Origin: an uncultured Prevotellaceae bacterium
Lineage (GTDB): Bacteria; Bacteroidota; Bacteroidia; Bacteroidales; Bacteroidaceae
NCBI GenBank assembly: GCA_902794405.1
Contig: CADBHI010000050.1
Coordinates: 1-43,778, forward strand
DNA: 43,778 bases
Direction: 5' to 3'
The position numbers and the translations under genes were made by a program. Positions within the stretch are counted from its first letter, which is position 1. Each line of letters starts with the position of its first letter. The notes under the pieces are model-generated. The model saw nothing but the letters and a program-made list of their open reading frames with translations. It made no database searches and had not been told where the DNA came from. Shown piece by piece: positions 18,203-26,604 of the stretch.

Positions 18203-18323
18203 GTAATGAGTAATTAGTAATGAGTAGTTATGATTACCAATAGTATGGAATCCCCACTAAAGAATCATCGGCTATTTCGTCTTGCGACTAATCATAATTA
18301 CTAATTACTTATTTCTAATTACT
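18202..18323. repeat. Inverted heptamer-repeat element in the atpA-atpG gap
   Basis: The left arm (18202-18236) consists of five 7-bp units of type AGTAATK ending in ATGATTA; the right arm (18289-18323) is its reverse complement at 30 of 35 positions, unit by unit, with the innermost unit perfect. The core is 52 bp (18237-18288). The outer edge touches the atpA stop codon and the inner gene start is 16 bases away. Confidence 0.88.
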
Positions 18324-18339
18324 AATTAAAAGTAAGATT

Positions 18340-19314
18340 ATGCCAAGTTTAAAAGAAATTAAAGGCCGCATAGCCTCTGTCAACTCCACGCGTAAGATTA
18401 CGTCGGCCATGAAGATGGTGGCGTCTTCGAAGCTGCACCACGCTCAGGTAGCCATCCAAAACATGCTGCCCTACGAGACTTTGCTGGAGCATATCCTGAA
18501 GTCGTTCCTTGCTGCTGAGGCTGAGGCGAAGACCATCTTCGACCAGCCACGTCCTGTTAAACGTGCGGCATTGGTCGTGTTCTCCAGCAACTCGTCGCTC
18601 TGTGGTGGCTTTAATGCCAACATTATCAAGCGCATGCAGCAGGTGGTGACTGAGTACCGTGAGCAGGGTGTTACCGAGGTCGAGATCTATCCGATAGGCC
18701 GCAAGGTCTACGAGAAGGCCAAGAAGCTCGGCTACGACGTGCAGGGCGAATTCTCGGCGTTGGCCGACAAGCCCAATGCGCGCCAGTGCATCGACATCGC
18801 GATGGAGTTAGGCTTGAAGTTCCAGAATGGCGAGATCGACAAGGTGGAACTCATCTACCACCACTTCAAGTCGGCCGGCTCGCAGGTGCTTACCCGCAAG
18901 ACTTTCCTTCCCATCGACTTAGAGGAGGAACTGGAGCGTGACCATGAGCGCGACCTCACCACGATTGTCGCTACAAAGGAGAGCCAGGAGTACCTAAAGC
19001 GTAACCGCAAGAAAAAGCCCAAGGTGAACGCCGAAGGTCAGGAGGTGCCGCCGCTGAACGACAACTTCATCGTTGAGCCCGACATGGACACCGTCCTCTC
19101 GCAGCTTCTTCCTAAGATGGCCCACCTGATGCTCTACACCGCCCTGTTAGACAGCGTTGCCTCTGAACATGCCGCCCGCATGGTGGCCATGCAGACAGCA
19201 ACTGACAATGCCGACGAATTGTTGCGCCAGCTGAACCTCCAGTACAACAAGAGTCGTCAGCAGGCCATCACCAACGAACTGCTCGATATCGTTGGCGGCT
19301 CCGTCAACAACTAA
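18340..19314 (+). CDS. atpG: F1 ATP synthase gamma subunit
   Basis: The 324-residue rotor shaft. The two terminal helices that form the coiled coil are clear: KEIKGRIASVNSTRKITSAMKMVAS at the start and the C-terminal RMVAMQTATDNADELLRQLN to the end. It is about 35 residues longer than E. coli gamma; the extra length is a charged insertion at about 198-240, with a KRNRKKKPKV stretch, in the globular domain. Insertions there occur in other Bacteroidetes and in photosynthetic organisms, where they affect regulation; no role is shown here. It is the last gene of the operon, followed by a strong hairpin. Confidence 0.95.
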   Translation: MPSLKEIKGRIASVNSTRKITSAMKMVASSKLHHAQVAIQNMLPYETLLEHILKSFLAAEAEAKTIFDQPRPVKRAALVVFSSNSSLCGGFNANIIKRMQQVVTEYREQGVTEVEIYPIGRKVYEKAKKLGYDVQGEFSALADKPNARQCIDIAMELGLKFQNGEIDKVELIYHHFKSAGSQVLTRKTFLPIDLEEELERDHERDLTTIVATKESQEYLKRNRKKKPKVNAEGQEVPPLNDNFIVEPDMDTVLSQLLPKMAHLMLYTALLDSVASEHAARMVAMQTATDNADELLRQLNLQYNKSRQQAITNELLDIVGGSVNN

Positions 19315-19334
19315 GCATCCGGATATCTATCATC

Positions 19335-19372
19335 AAATTCGCCGCTATCTTTTGTGGGATAGCGGCGAATTT
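19335..19372. terminator. Terminator between convergent atpG and nucleoside hydrolase genes
   Basis: A perfect 15-bp stem: 19335-19349 pairs with 19358-19372 around an 8-base loop. A-rich and T-rich ends flank it, so it may serve both strands. Confidence 0.85.
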
Positions 19373-19411
19373 CATTTATGAGCGGGCGTTGCCGACACCA
19401 GCTTTTGGTGC

Positions 19412-20497
19412 TTAATGTGTCTTGTTCACGTTGCGGATTTTCTCCAGCATGGTGGAGCGCCAGGCATCGTCGCCGGGCATTTGGAAGCGGCTGTTACCCG
19501 TGGCCGAAGGAGTGAAGATAACCGTACCGTCGTCATTGAGCACCACGGTGCCGCGCTCAGTCAGCGTGAATAGGTTGTCGCCCTCCACGGCGTTGATGAC
19601 GGTCAACGGGTCCCACATCATCTGGCCGGTGTTGCAGTTGCAGTTCATATAGACTTGCTTGATGGGGTGATAGTCGGTCCATGAGACATCGCTGATGACC
19701 TGCTCTGGCAGGTACTCGATGCCGTTGCCCGTCTCCATGGGGTCGAAGATGATGTCGACGTCGGAGGGCCAGAGGCGGAAGAAGGTCTTGGCGAACTCCA
19801 TGCCCTGAAGGAAGTTGAAGTCGGGTTCGGGGGACTGGCCAAAGGAGCCGCCCTGAATATAGAGGCGCTTCACCTTGCTTCGCACCAGCTCCACGCCCGA
19901 CAGCGGGGAATAGGTGTCGCCGACGGACTCCAACAACTGGGCAAGACAGGCTGTGAAGCCGATGGAGCAGATGCTCACCGAGTGGTCGGGCTGTGCAGCG
20001 AGCAGACGGCGGTAGAGTTGCCAGCCGTCGGGCAGCGCCGAGTAGTCGCCGATGCTGTGGGCGAACATGGGTGTGCCATCAGCCTTCGTGTAAGTGGGCA
20101 GCGCCTTGTAGTTGATCCACACCGATGGGTTCTTGATGCCGTTGCGCACCAAGCCGATGGGTACGTCGCCATGTTTGAAGTACGTATTCATCACATCGGC
20201 ACAGGCGGCGCAGTCCTCGCCCTCGCGGTCCACTATCACGCCGAGCAGCTTGCAGCGTCCCTGCTGCTGATAGTAATGGAGCATCTCTAAGGAGAAGAGG
20301 TCATCGGTGGAGGAGCCGATGTCGGTGTCAAGGATGACCAGTGGCACGCCTGTGTACTCCCGTTCAACAGCCGGATTGTCATCATCGTCTGTCGAACACC
20401 CTGTGAATACAAAAGTGCCAAATAGGGTGAGAATGGCGGCCATCACCCAGTTCTTTGCATAGCCAAGCGGTGTAGCCGAGCGTCTCATCTTTTTCAT
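19412..20497 (-). CDS. Lipoprotein of the inosine-uridine nucleoside hydrolase family
   Basis: A 361-residue exported lipoprotein: hydrophobic segment at 17-31 and lipobox FTGC (Cys34) followed by STDDDD. The body is a nucleoside hydrolase: the calcium-binding motif DTDIGSSTDD (57-66), a central CSIGFTACLAQLL segment in place of the usual LGPLTN, and a distal WDPLTVINAV with the last metal Asp. The family splits ribonucleosides into base and ribose. Several members act on other N-glycosides, and the divergent middle leaves the substrate open. The in-frame Met at 20539 gives a worse signal peptide; I use the ATG at 20497. Single gene, convergent with the atp operon. Confidence 0.85.
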   Translation of the reverse strand: MKKMRRSATPLGYAKNWVMAAILTLFGTFVFTGCSTDDDDNPAVEREYTGVPLVILDTDIGSSTDDLFSLEMLHYYQQQGRCKLLGVIVDREGEDCAACADVMNTYFKHGDVPIGLVRNGIKNPSVWINYKALPTYTKADGTPMFAHSIGDYSALPDGWQLYRRLLAAQPDHSVSICSIGFTACLAQLLESVGDTYSPLSGVELVRSKVKRLYIQGGSFGQSPEPDFNFLQGMEFAKTFFRLWPSDVDIIFDPMETGNGIEYLPEQVISDVSWTDYHPIKQVYMNCNCNTGQMMWDPLTVINAVEGDNLFTLTERGTVVLNDDGTVIFTPSATGNSRFQMPGDDAWRSTMLEKIRNVNKTH

Positions 20498-20574
20498 AAT
20501 TGTTTTGAATTTATAGCTATTAATATTACTTGCTTTCATTGCTCATTCTCGAGCTTTTCGCAGCGTATGGGCTG

Positions 20575-20582
20575 CAAAGGTA
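20575..20582 (-). promoter_or_regulatory. Promoter -7 box (TACCTTTG) for the nucleoside hydrolase
   Basis: The minus strand reads TACCTTTGC, leaving a leader of about 70 bases to the ATG at 20497. Confidence 0.65.
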
Positions 20583-20687
20583 ATCATTTATTTGATATTT
20601 TCCGCAGAATCGGAGGAAATTAACGCGTTTATACGAAGGAATAGGTTGATTTTGCCCAGACTGATACCTTGGCATCGGCCTAAAGGA

Positions 20688-21254
20688 ACCATAAATCTCC
20701 AAAAAATCAGACACCAAACTAATTAGGGGCGCGGCTAACTCCCCACCCCTTTAAAGGGGCGGGGTCGGGGGCGGGTGCTTTCTGTGTTTTCCGTGATTTA
20801 AGTGTGCCACTTAAAGCCATTCCCTGATTCTCTGGCTGAATAATGGAAAAAACTGTGCCCCTCTGCCCCCAAATGGGGTTAAACGTCTGTTTGTCAGATG
20901 TTTATTCAGGGGCACACTTTTAGGCCTAAGGTGCCCCTTTCAACATATACGTAATCAGCGCGTTAGACCAAATAGGGGCACAGGGGGCACACTTTTTTTG
21001 TTGTTCCATAGAAAGAACAACGGTGATAGGTCACACAGATATCACGGAAGGTTCTTGCGTCCCTGCGGTTCTTTCAGTCGCTACGCTTGGTGAAAGCGGC
21101 AGAGCCGAGCGGCAAGCGTCCAAAGGCCGAGCGTAGGGGAAAGTCAATTCACAGAAAAGCCTCGGCTCGGCTCCTCCCCGCCCCTTAAAGCCCCTAAAGG
21201 GGTGGGGAGTTGAGGGGGAAAGTATTTTGTGTCTGATAATTGGAGATTTAAGGT
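20688..21254. mobile_element. MITE-like inverted-repeat element without coding capacity
   Basis: The outer ends are inverted copies of one sequence: ACCATAAATCTCC...TCAGACAC at 20688-20714 and its reverse complement at 21229-21254. Inside them lie a second pair of inverted copies of a C/G-rich block, AACTCCCCACCCCTTT...GGGGCGGGG (20737-20764; opposite strand 21176-21211). Together the arms are about 77-79 bp. The 410 bp between contain further GTGCCCC/GGGGCAC palindromes (20854-20870 against 20975-20991; 20908-20938) and no credible gene. No target-site duplication is obvious. I infer a non-autonomous element or a repeat remnant; the copy number cannot be judged from one window. Confidence 0.55.
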
Positions 21255-21334
21255 CTCTTTTTGCTTTATTAAAAGACAACTTAAACAACTTGGACCGCTC
21301 GCCTTTGCCGCTTCGCTTGTCGAAGAACTATTTT

Positions 21335-21360
21335 GTGTCTGATTAATGGAGATATAAGGT
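21335..21360 (+). repeat. Extra copy of the element's end sequence
   Basis: GTGTCTGATTAATGGAGATA and the following bases repeat the right end of the element (21229-21254) in direct orientation, with about four differences in 26 bases. The shared similarity starts earlier, at a TATTTT flank. Confidence 0.7.
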
Positions 21361-21397
21361 TGCTCTATTGTAATTGTTAATCACAGAAAACAACCCT

Positions 21398-21448
21398 CAC
21401 TTCTCACACCTCTCACACCTAAATTAGGTGAGGGAGGTGTGAGAAGTG
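21398..21448. repeat. Long perfect inverted repeat in the gene-free region
   Basis: CACTTCTCACACCTC (21398-21412) and GAGGTGTGAGAAGTG (21434-21448) are a perfect 15-bp inverted repeat; CACCT/AGGTG continues inward. There is no T tract, so it is not a clear terminator. The rest of 21449-21697 shows nothing I can name. Confidence 0.7.
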
Positions 21449-21697
21449 CTACTTAAAAAGTGCGATTTACAATATATAGGTGAAACGTTTTTCATGAGAC
21501 AAAAACGAAAATAGAAATTCCCAGGCCGGGATTTTTCAAAAGGCGGTTCCTTTTTCTCAAAACCCGCCGACTTTTGACAAAAAGACACCGGTTTTTGAAA
21601 GTTATACTTCAGTGTCATGGCTCATACCCCGCCCCGCCGATTTAAAGTTCCTTGATAAAATAAGTGTGAAAAAGCTTGTTTATCTCTATTTTTTTGC

Positions 21698-21705
21698 TAA
21701 CTTTG
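21698..21705 (+). promoter_or_regulatory. Promoter -7 box (TAACTTTG) for the CE1-like esterase
   Basis: TAACTTTGC, with a CTTG element about 18 bases upstream; the ATG at 21738 follows after about 30 bases. Confidence 0.72.
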
Positions 21706-21737
21706 CAGCCAGATATTACAAATTAACCATAACAAAG

Positions 21738-23525
21738 ATGAAACGATCGATTATTTTTCTATTTCTGATTTTACTCTCTGCCTTGCAGGTCTCAGCCTAC
21801 AAGAAACAGTCTATTGACATTAATGTGAACGGCCAGAAGAGGAACATGGTAGTCTATACACCTAATAAGATGCTGGACAAAATGCCACTGTTCATCGTCA
21901 CGCATGGCATGAACCAAGACCCGGAATACCAATATGGTTCTGACAAGATGTACGAGATGATCGATACGGCTAAGTTCGTTATCACATATCTGCGCAGCGA
22001 TGGAAGTACATGGGATATAGGCGGCACGAAAGACCAGACTTTCGTCATTAAGACCATTGACGAGATGGCAAGCCGTTTTAATATCGACACAGACCGTGTT
22101 TACTGGTCGGGCTTCTCCATGGGGTCGATGCTCATCCACCACTGTATCGCTAATATGCAGAACAAAATTGCTGCCTTTGCTCCGACAAGTGGTATCCAGT
22201 TCTCAGAAAAGCCCTGGACCAACTGTAAGAAGCCTGTGAACCTGTTGGAAGTCATAGCCTATGGTGACGATGTGTTTGGTTATGAACAATACGGCATTCA
22301 TGCCTACATCGAGAACTATGCCAAGCACGACAAGCACACCAAATACTCCAAGACAGTCGGGTACAAAGCCAAAAGCTCCAATTGGCAAAACGGTGACTTG
22401 GAGAAATGGACGGGTGGACCGAACGGCGGCGAGGTATGGCTCTATTCCTATAATAATGGTGGTCACTGGCCTTCGGATCAGAACCGCTTCCTCATCTGGA
22501 ACTTCTGTAAGCGTTTCACCCTCAATCAGCCCACGACGAGATTTACACAGCCAGCAGGTGATGTGACTCACCTCTGTATGGCTCCCCAGGGAGAGGCGGT
22601 GTTCCCTGATATTACCGTGACGGCCACCGCTAAAGCTACCAATGCCAAGATTGCGGGCCTTGCGTTCTTTGACGGCAAGACGTTTCTGGATTCTCTGTAT
22701 GCCTCGCCCTATACAACGACGGTGGCTGCTCCTAAATCCGGCAAGCATAATCTGAGAGTGGAGGTCGTTGACGACAAGGGTAAGACAGGGCAAGCCACAT
22801 GCCTGGTTAACTATGCTACTTCCAGTGGCACCTACAGTCTGCACCAGAATTTCAAAAACGAGGGTATAGTGCCTCAGGACTGGTATGTGAGCAATGGCTC
22901 TACGAAGCGTGTAGGAGGAGGCCTTCCATATACCGACGGTCCTCGTATATTGCGTTTCACGAACTCAAGCAAGGCCTTTGAGTATGGTCTGCTCGTGTTG
23001 AATGCCACCTCTAAGGAGAAATCTGCATGGGCAAAGTTTGGCGACAAGTCGGGCCGTTCCTACCTGACGTTACATGCTGGCCAATATGCCCTGAAGTACA
23101 AGCTTTGCAACTGGAACCAGCCGCAATTCAAGCCTGTAACCGTTGCCATTGAGGACACCAACGGACAGGAATTGGCTTCTCAGACATATACGCCCACCGT
23201 CAACATTGGGGGTAAAACGAGTAACAAGTTCACTGGCGTTAATCAGCAGACGTTAGAATTTGAGGTACCTGAGACGGGCGACTATGTGGTTGTGTTCTAT
23301 GCTGGTGCTGACAAGAACTCTGACTTTGTGCTGGGCACCGTTTCAATTCAGGCGGTTAAGTTCACTACTTCAGGTATTGAGGATGTGAACGACTTACGAA
23401 TGAAGGAAGGCGACAGCGACAACCAGTCATCGGGATGTTTTGACCTCAGTGGCCGACGCTTGTCGGAAGAGAACCTGAAGCCAGGTCTCTACATTATTGG
23501 TGGACGCAAAGTGGTTGTAAAGTGA
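21738..23525 (+). CDS. Secreted CE1/PHB-depolymerase-like esterase with C-terminal sorting-type tail
   Basis: A 595-residue exported protein. The signal peptide is residues 1-20 (cleavage after VSA). Residues about 25-265 are an alpha/beta hydrolase of the LpqC/PHB depolymerase and CE1 group: oxyanion region IVTHGMNQD (54-61), nucleophile Ser127 in GFSMGS, acid Asp177 or Asp178 in YGDDVF, and His243 in NGGHWPS. These families contain feruloyl and acetylxylan esterases, so a role in trimming plant polysaccharides is likely. A beta domain (about 290-375) and a second domain (about 385-555) follow. The end (CFDLSGRRLSEENL, then GLYIIGGRKVVVK) looks like the secretion tails of Prevotella proteins. 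The start is the ATG at 21738; the frame opening at 21612 lies upstream of the promoter. Confidence 0.82.
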   Translation: MKRSIIFLFLILLSALQVSAYKKQSIDINVNGQKRNMVVYTPNKMLDKMPLFIVTHGMNQDPEYQYGSDKMYEMIDTAKFVITYLRSDGSTWDIGGTKDQTFVIKTIDEMASRFNIDTDRVYWSGFSMGSMLIHHCIANMQNKIAAFAPTSGIQFSEKPWTNCKKPVNLLEVIAYGDDVFGYEQYGIHAYIENYAKHDKHTKYSKTVGYKAKSSNWQNGDLEKWTGGPNGGEVWLYSYNNGGHWPSDQNRFLIWNFCKRFTLNQPTTRFTQPAGDVTHLCMAPQGEAVFPDITVTATAKATNAKIAGLAFFDGKTFLDSLYASPYTTTVAAPKSGKHNLRVEVVDDKGKTGQATCLVNYATSSGTYSLHQNFKNEGIVPQDWYVSNGSTKRVGGGLPYTDGPRILRFTNSSKAFEYGLLVLNATSKEKSAWAKFGDKSGRSYLTLHAGQYALKYKLCNWNQPQFKPVTVAIEDTNGQELASQTYTPTVNIGGKTSNKFTGVNQQTLEFEVPETGDYVVVFYAGADKNSDFVLGTVSIQAVKFTTSGIEDVNDLRMKEGDSDNQSSGCFDLSGRRLSEENLKPGLYIIGGRKVVVK

Positions 23526-23555
23526 GAAATTTGGAATAACCGTTTGTAAAAAATG

Positions 23556-23588
23556 AGAGTGCTATCCTTCGCAGGGTGGCACTCTTTC
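23556..23588 (+). terminator. Terminator of the CE1-like esterase gene
   Basis: AGAGTGC (23556-23562) pairs with GCACTCT (23579-23585), and the stem extends inward with two G-U pairs to a four-base loop. The T tail is short. The rest of the gap, 23589-23845, shows no gene; a TAGCCC/GGGCTA pair near 23710-23742 is unexplained. Confidence 0.65.
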
Positions 23589-23845
23589 GTGTTTGTCAAT
23601 TCTTAGTTTCAGGTTTTTTAGATTGGCTGGGGACAAAGTTAATGCTATTTTTACAAATGGCCAAATAAACACGAATGTTTTTTCAGTAATTTTCAGATTG
23701 CGTTGCGATTAGCCCGTGTTGTTGTAGTTTTACCTTGGGCTATTTGGGATATTTTGTCGTTGAAAGCAAAGCGTGAAGATGTCCAAAAACAACAAGTTTT
23801 TTGTTTTTTTAAGTCTTGAATGTATCTACTTTTGGATAATTTTAG

Positions 23846-23853
23846 TAACTTTG
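23846..23853 (+). promoter_or_regulatory. Promoter -7 box (TAACTTTG) for nrdD-nrdG
   Basis: TAACTTTGC, 127 bases before the nrdD ATG. The leader is long for this genome. Confidence 0.6.
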
Positions 23854-23902
23854 CAAGCGGTTAGGGTTTTCCGTTTCGGGAAACTTTTTGAAATTTGAGA
23901 AA

Positions 23903-23915
23903 GGAAAAGTTTTCC
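23903..23915. promoter_or_regulatory. Palindrome in the nrdD leader
   Basis: GGAAAAGTTTTCC is a perfect palindrome around a central G. A related TTTCC/GGAAA pair stands at 23868-23883. Both lie between promoter and start codon and could be operator or RNA elements; no NrdR box is recognisable. Confidence 0.3.
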
Positions 23916-23979
23916 AAAACGGATGACTTTGGCGTAAAAGCCTAAAATGAAATGACGAGAAAAAAATATAGAAACAGCA

Positions 23980-26073
23980 ATGGAAATTAAAAACTTTACA
24001 ATTACGAAACGTGACGGTTCGAAAGACCGTTTTTCTTTGGACAAGATTATGAATGCCATCGTGAAGGCGTTCGAAAGTGTGAATGAACCTACAGACTTGG
24101 GGACTATCTCGAAAATTCTGAGTCATCTTGACATGCACGATGACATTAAGGTGGAGGATATTCAGAACCAGGTTGAGGAAGCTTTGATGCGTGAGGGCTT
24201 CTATAATGTTGCAAAGTCGTTCATTCTCTATCGTCAGGAACATTCCGAAGATAGAGAGACACTGGAGAAGATGCTTTTCCTTTCTGAGTACATGGACTCA
24301 GTGAATGCTGCTACCGGATCGAAGTACGATGCCAATGCCAATGTTGAACACAAAAATATTGCTACGCTGATTGGTGAACTCCCAAAATCGAACTTCATCC
24401 GTCTGAACCGTCGTTTGCTGACTGACAGAATCAAGAAGATGTATGGAAAGCAGTTGGCCGATGAATATATCGACAAGCTGACCCACCACTTTATATATAA
24501 GAACGACGAAACGTCGCTTGCCAACTATTGTGCGTCGATTACGATGTATCCTTGGCTCATTGGCGGCACGACCTCCATTGGTGGTAACTCCACGGCTCCG
24601 ACCAATCTGAAGTCGTTTGCCGGTGGTTTCGTCAACATGGTATTCATGGTGTCATCCATGCTGTCGGGTGCTTGTGCTACGCCTGAGTTCCTGATGTACA
24701 TGAACTATTTCATTGGTAAGGAGTATGGCCCAGACTACTACAAGCGTCCTGACGATCAGGCTGACCTGAGCCTGAAGAAGCGCACCATCGACAAGGTGAT
24801 TACCGACTACTTCGAGCAGATTGTCTATACGTTGAACCAGCCTACTGGTGCCCGCAACTACCAGGCCGTGTTCTGGAATATCGCCTACTACGACCGCTAC
24901 TATTTCGAGAGCATCTTTGGCGACTTCTACTTCCCCGATGGTTCCAAGCCCGATTGGGAGAGCCTTTCATGGTTGCAGAAGCGCTTTATGAAGTGGTTTA
25001 ACAAAGAGCGTACCAAGACTTTGCTGACGTTCCCTGTTGAGACAATGGCTTTGCTGACCGATGAGGATGGCAACTGCAAAGATCCTGAGTGGGGAGAGTT
25101 TACGGCCGAGATGTATTCTGAGGGTCACTCGTTCTTCACCTATATGAGCAATAATGCCGACTCTCTGTCCAGTTGCTGCCGTCTGCGCAACGAGATTACT
25201 GACAACGGTTTCTCATATACGTTAGGAGCAGGCGGTGTGTCTACAGGTTCGAAGTCGGTGCTGACCATCAACTTGAATCGCTGCATACAATATGCCGTGA
25301 ATCATAGCATGGACTATTTAGAGTATCTGGGCGGCATCATCGACCTGTGCCACAAGGTACAGATGGCGTATAACGAGAATCTGAAAGAGCTTCAGGCACA
25401 TGGTATGCTGCCGCTGTTTGATGCAGGCTACATCAATATCGGTCGCCAGTATCTGACCATCGGTATCAATGGCTTGGTAGAGGCAGCTGAGTTCATGGGG
25501 CTGAAGATCACTCCAAATGACGACTATAAGCACTTCGTTCAGGGCATCCTGGGACTGATTGAGAAGTATAACAAGCAATACCGTACGAAGGAAGTGATGT
25601 TCAACTGTGAGATGATTCCTGCAGAAAACGTTGGTGTGAAGCATGCCAAGTGGGACCGTGAGGATGGCTACTTTGTGCCGCGCGACTGCTATAACTCCTA
25701 CTTCTATGTTGTTGAGGACGAGTCGCTGAGTGTGATTGACAAGTTCAAACTCCACGGTGCACCCTACATCGAGCATCTGACAGGTGGATCTGCATTGCAC
25801 ATGAATCTCAATGAGCACTTGTCGAAGCAGCAGTACATGAAACTTCTGAAGGTAGCTGCCCAGGAGGGATGTAACTACTTCACGTTCAACATTCCCAATA
25901 CCATCTGCAATGACTGCGGTACCATCGATAAGCGTTATCTGAAGGAGTGTCCGAAGTGTCACTCGAAGAATATCGACTATATGACCCGCATCATTGGCTA
26001 TCTGAAGCGCGTGTCGAATTTCTCGCAGCCGCGTCAGGAAGAGGCATCTCGCAGGTTCTACGCTCATGCTTAA
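23980..26073 (+). CDS. nrdD: Anaerobic ribonucleoside-triphosphate reductase
   Basis: A 697-residue class III ribonucleotide reductase, a glycyl radical enzyme that makes deoxynucleotides without oxygen using formate as reductant in the E. coli type. An ATP-cone regulatory domain fills residues 1-95 (ITKRDGSKDRFSLDKI at the start). The C-terminus has the zinc site Cys643, Cys646, Cys657 and Cys660 (CNDCG and CPKC) and the radical Gly673 in RIIGYLKRVS. Catalytic-core features such as the SCCRLRNE segment near 405 are present. It is co-transcribed with nrdG, whose start overlaps its end by eight bases. The enzyme fits a strict anaerobe. Confidence 0.97.
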   Translation: MEIKNFTITKRDGSKDRFSLDKIMNAIVKAFESVNEPTDLGTISKILSHLDMHDDIKVEDIQNQVEEALMREGFYNVAKSFILYRQEHSEDRETLEKMLFLSEYMDSVNAATGSKYDANANVEHKNIATLIGELPKSNFIRLNRRLLTDRIKKMYGKQLADEYIDKLTHHFIYKNDETSLANYCASITMYPWLIGGTTSIGGNSTAPTNLKSFAGGFVNMVFMVSSMLSGACATPEFLMYMNYFIGKEYGPDYYKRPDDQADLSLKKRTIDKVITDYFEQIVYTLNQPTGARNYQAVFWNIAYYDRYYFESIFGDFYFPDGSKPDWESLSWLQKRFMKWFNKERTKTLLTFPVETMALLTDEDGNCKDPEWGEFTAEMYSEGHSFFTYMSNNADSLSSCCRLRNEITDNGFSYTLGAGGVSTGSKSVLTINLNRCIQYAVNHSMDYLEYLGGIIDLCHKVQMAYNENLKELQAHGMLPLFDAGYINIGRQYLTIGINGLVEAAEFMGLKITPNDDYKHFVQGILGLIEKYNKQYRTKEVMFNCEMIPAENVGVKHAKWDREDGYFVPRDCYNSYFYVVEDESLSVIDKFKLHGAPYIEHLTGGSALHMNLNEHLSKQQYMKLLKVAAQEGCNYFTFNIPNTICNDCGTIDKRYLKECPKCHSKNIDYMTRIIGYLKRVSNFSQPRQEEASRRFYAHA

Positions 26074-26542
26074 GTATGTCAACACGGACATTGTGTTCCA
26101 GGAGATACCCGATGAGGTAACGCTGGCTATCAACATCTCCAACTGCCCCTGCCGTTGTCCAGGATGTCACAGCCACTACCTATGGGAGGACATCGGGCTT
26201 CCCTTGGATACTGCTGCCATTGATGACTTCGTCGGCCAGATGGCTCACGACATAACCTGCATCTCATTCATGGGCGGCGATGCTGACCCTAAGGGTGTGA
26301 ACCTGCTGGCACAGTATATCCATGAAGAATACCCACAGCTTAGGGTCGCATGGTACACGGGACGTATCCGAATACCATCCATTGTCAATAAAGCTGACTT
26401 TGACTATATTAAGGTGGGGCCTTATATACGTCACCTTGGGCCGTTGAATCAGGAAACGACGAATCAGCGGATGTACAGGCAGACGGATAACGGAGATTTT
26501 GAAGACATTACTTATATGTTCTGGAAAAAGAAAGAAGGATAG
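26066..26542 (+). CDS. nrdG: Anaerobic ribonucleotide reductase activating protein
   Basis: A 158-residue radical-SAM activase that installs the glycyl radical on NrdD. The cluster motif CX3CX2C is Cys27, Cys31 and Cys34 (NCPCRCPGCHS), and the SAM-binding GGD segment is FMGGDADPKG (about 69-78). Length is normal for the family. The gene overlaps nrdD by eight bases, as usual for this pair. The stop codon lies inside the stem of its own terminator. Confidence 0.96.
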   Translation: MLKYVNTDIVFQEIPDEVTLAINISNCPCRCPGCHSHYLWEDIGLPLDTAAIDDFVGQMAHDITCISFMGGDADPKGVNLLAQYIHEEYPQLRVAWYTGRIRIPSIVNKADFDYIKVGPYIRHLGPLNQETTNQRMYRQTDNGDFEDITYMFWKKKEG

Positions 26543-26565
26543 GCGAAAGCCTATCCTTTCTTTTT
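26535..26565 (+). terminator. Terminator of nrdD-nrdG
   Basis: AAGGATAGGC (26535-26544), loop GAAA, GCCTATCCTT (26549-26558), then TCTTTTT. The nrdG stop TAG is in the left stem. The next 40 bases repeat the same hairpin in the other orientation. Confidence 0.85.
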
Positions 26566-26571
26566 GAACCC

Positions 26572-26599
26572 AAAAAAGGATTGGCTTTCGCCTATCCTT
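26572..26599 (-). terminator. Terminator of the SRP RNA - tRNA-Thr unit
   Basis: Read on the minus strand: AAGGATAGGC, GAAA, GCCAATCCTT, then TTTT; it is the nrdG terminator hairpin with one changed base. Confidence 0.8.
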
Positions 26600-26604
26600 C
26601 TTCG

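Noticed and set aside
21031-21288. 85-codon minus-strand frame in the gene-free region
   Set aside because: It crosses the right arm of the inverted-repeat element and has no protein-like pattern; best seen as spurious translation of repeat DNA.
21612-21737. Longer start for the CE1-like esterase
   Set aside because: It includes the promoter and would hide the clear signal peptide starting at 21738.
23710-23742. Riboswitch upstream of nrdD
   Set aside because: Only a six-base TAGCCC/GGGCTA pair is present and lies upstream of the promoter box; no cobalamin or other riboswitch core is visible.
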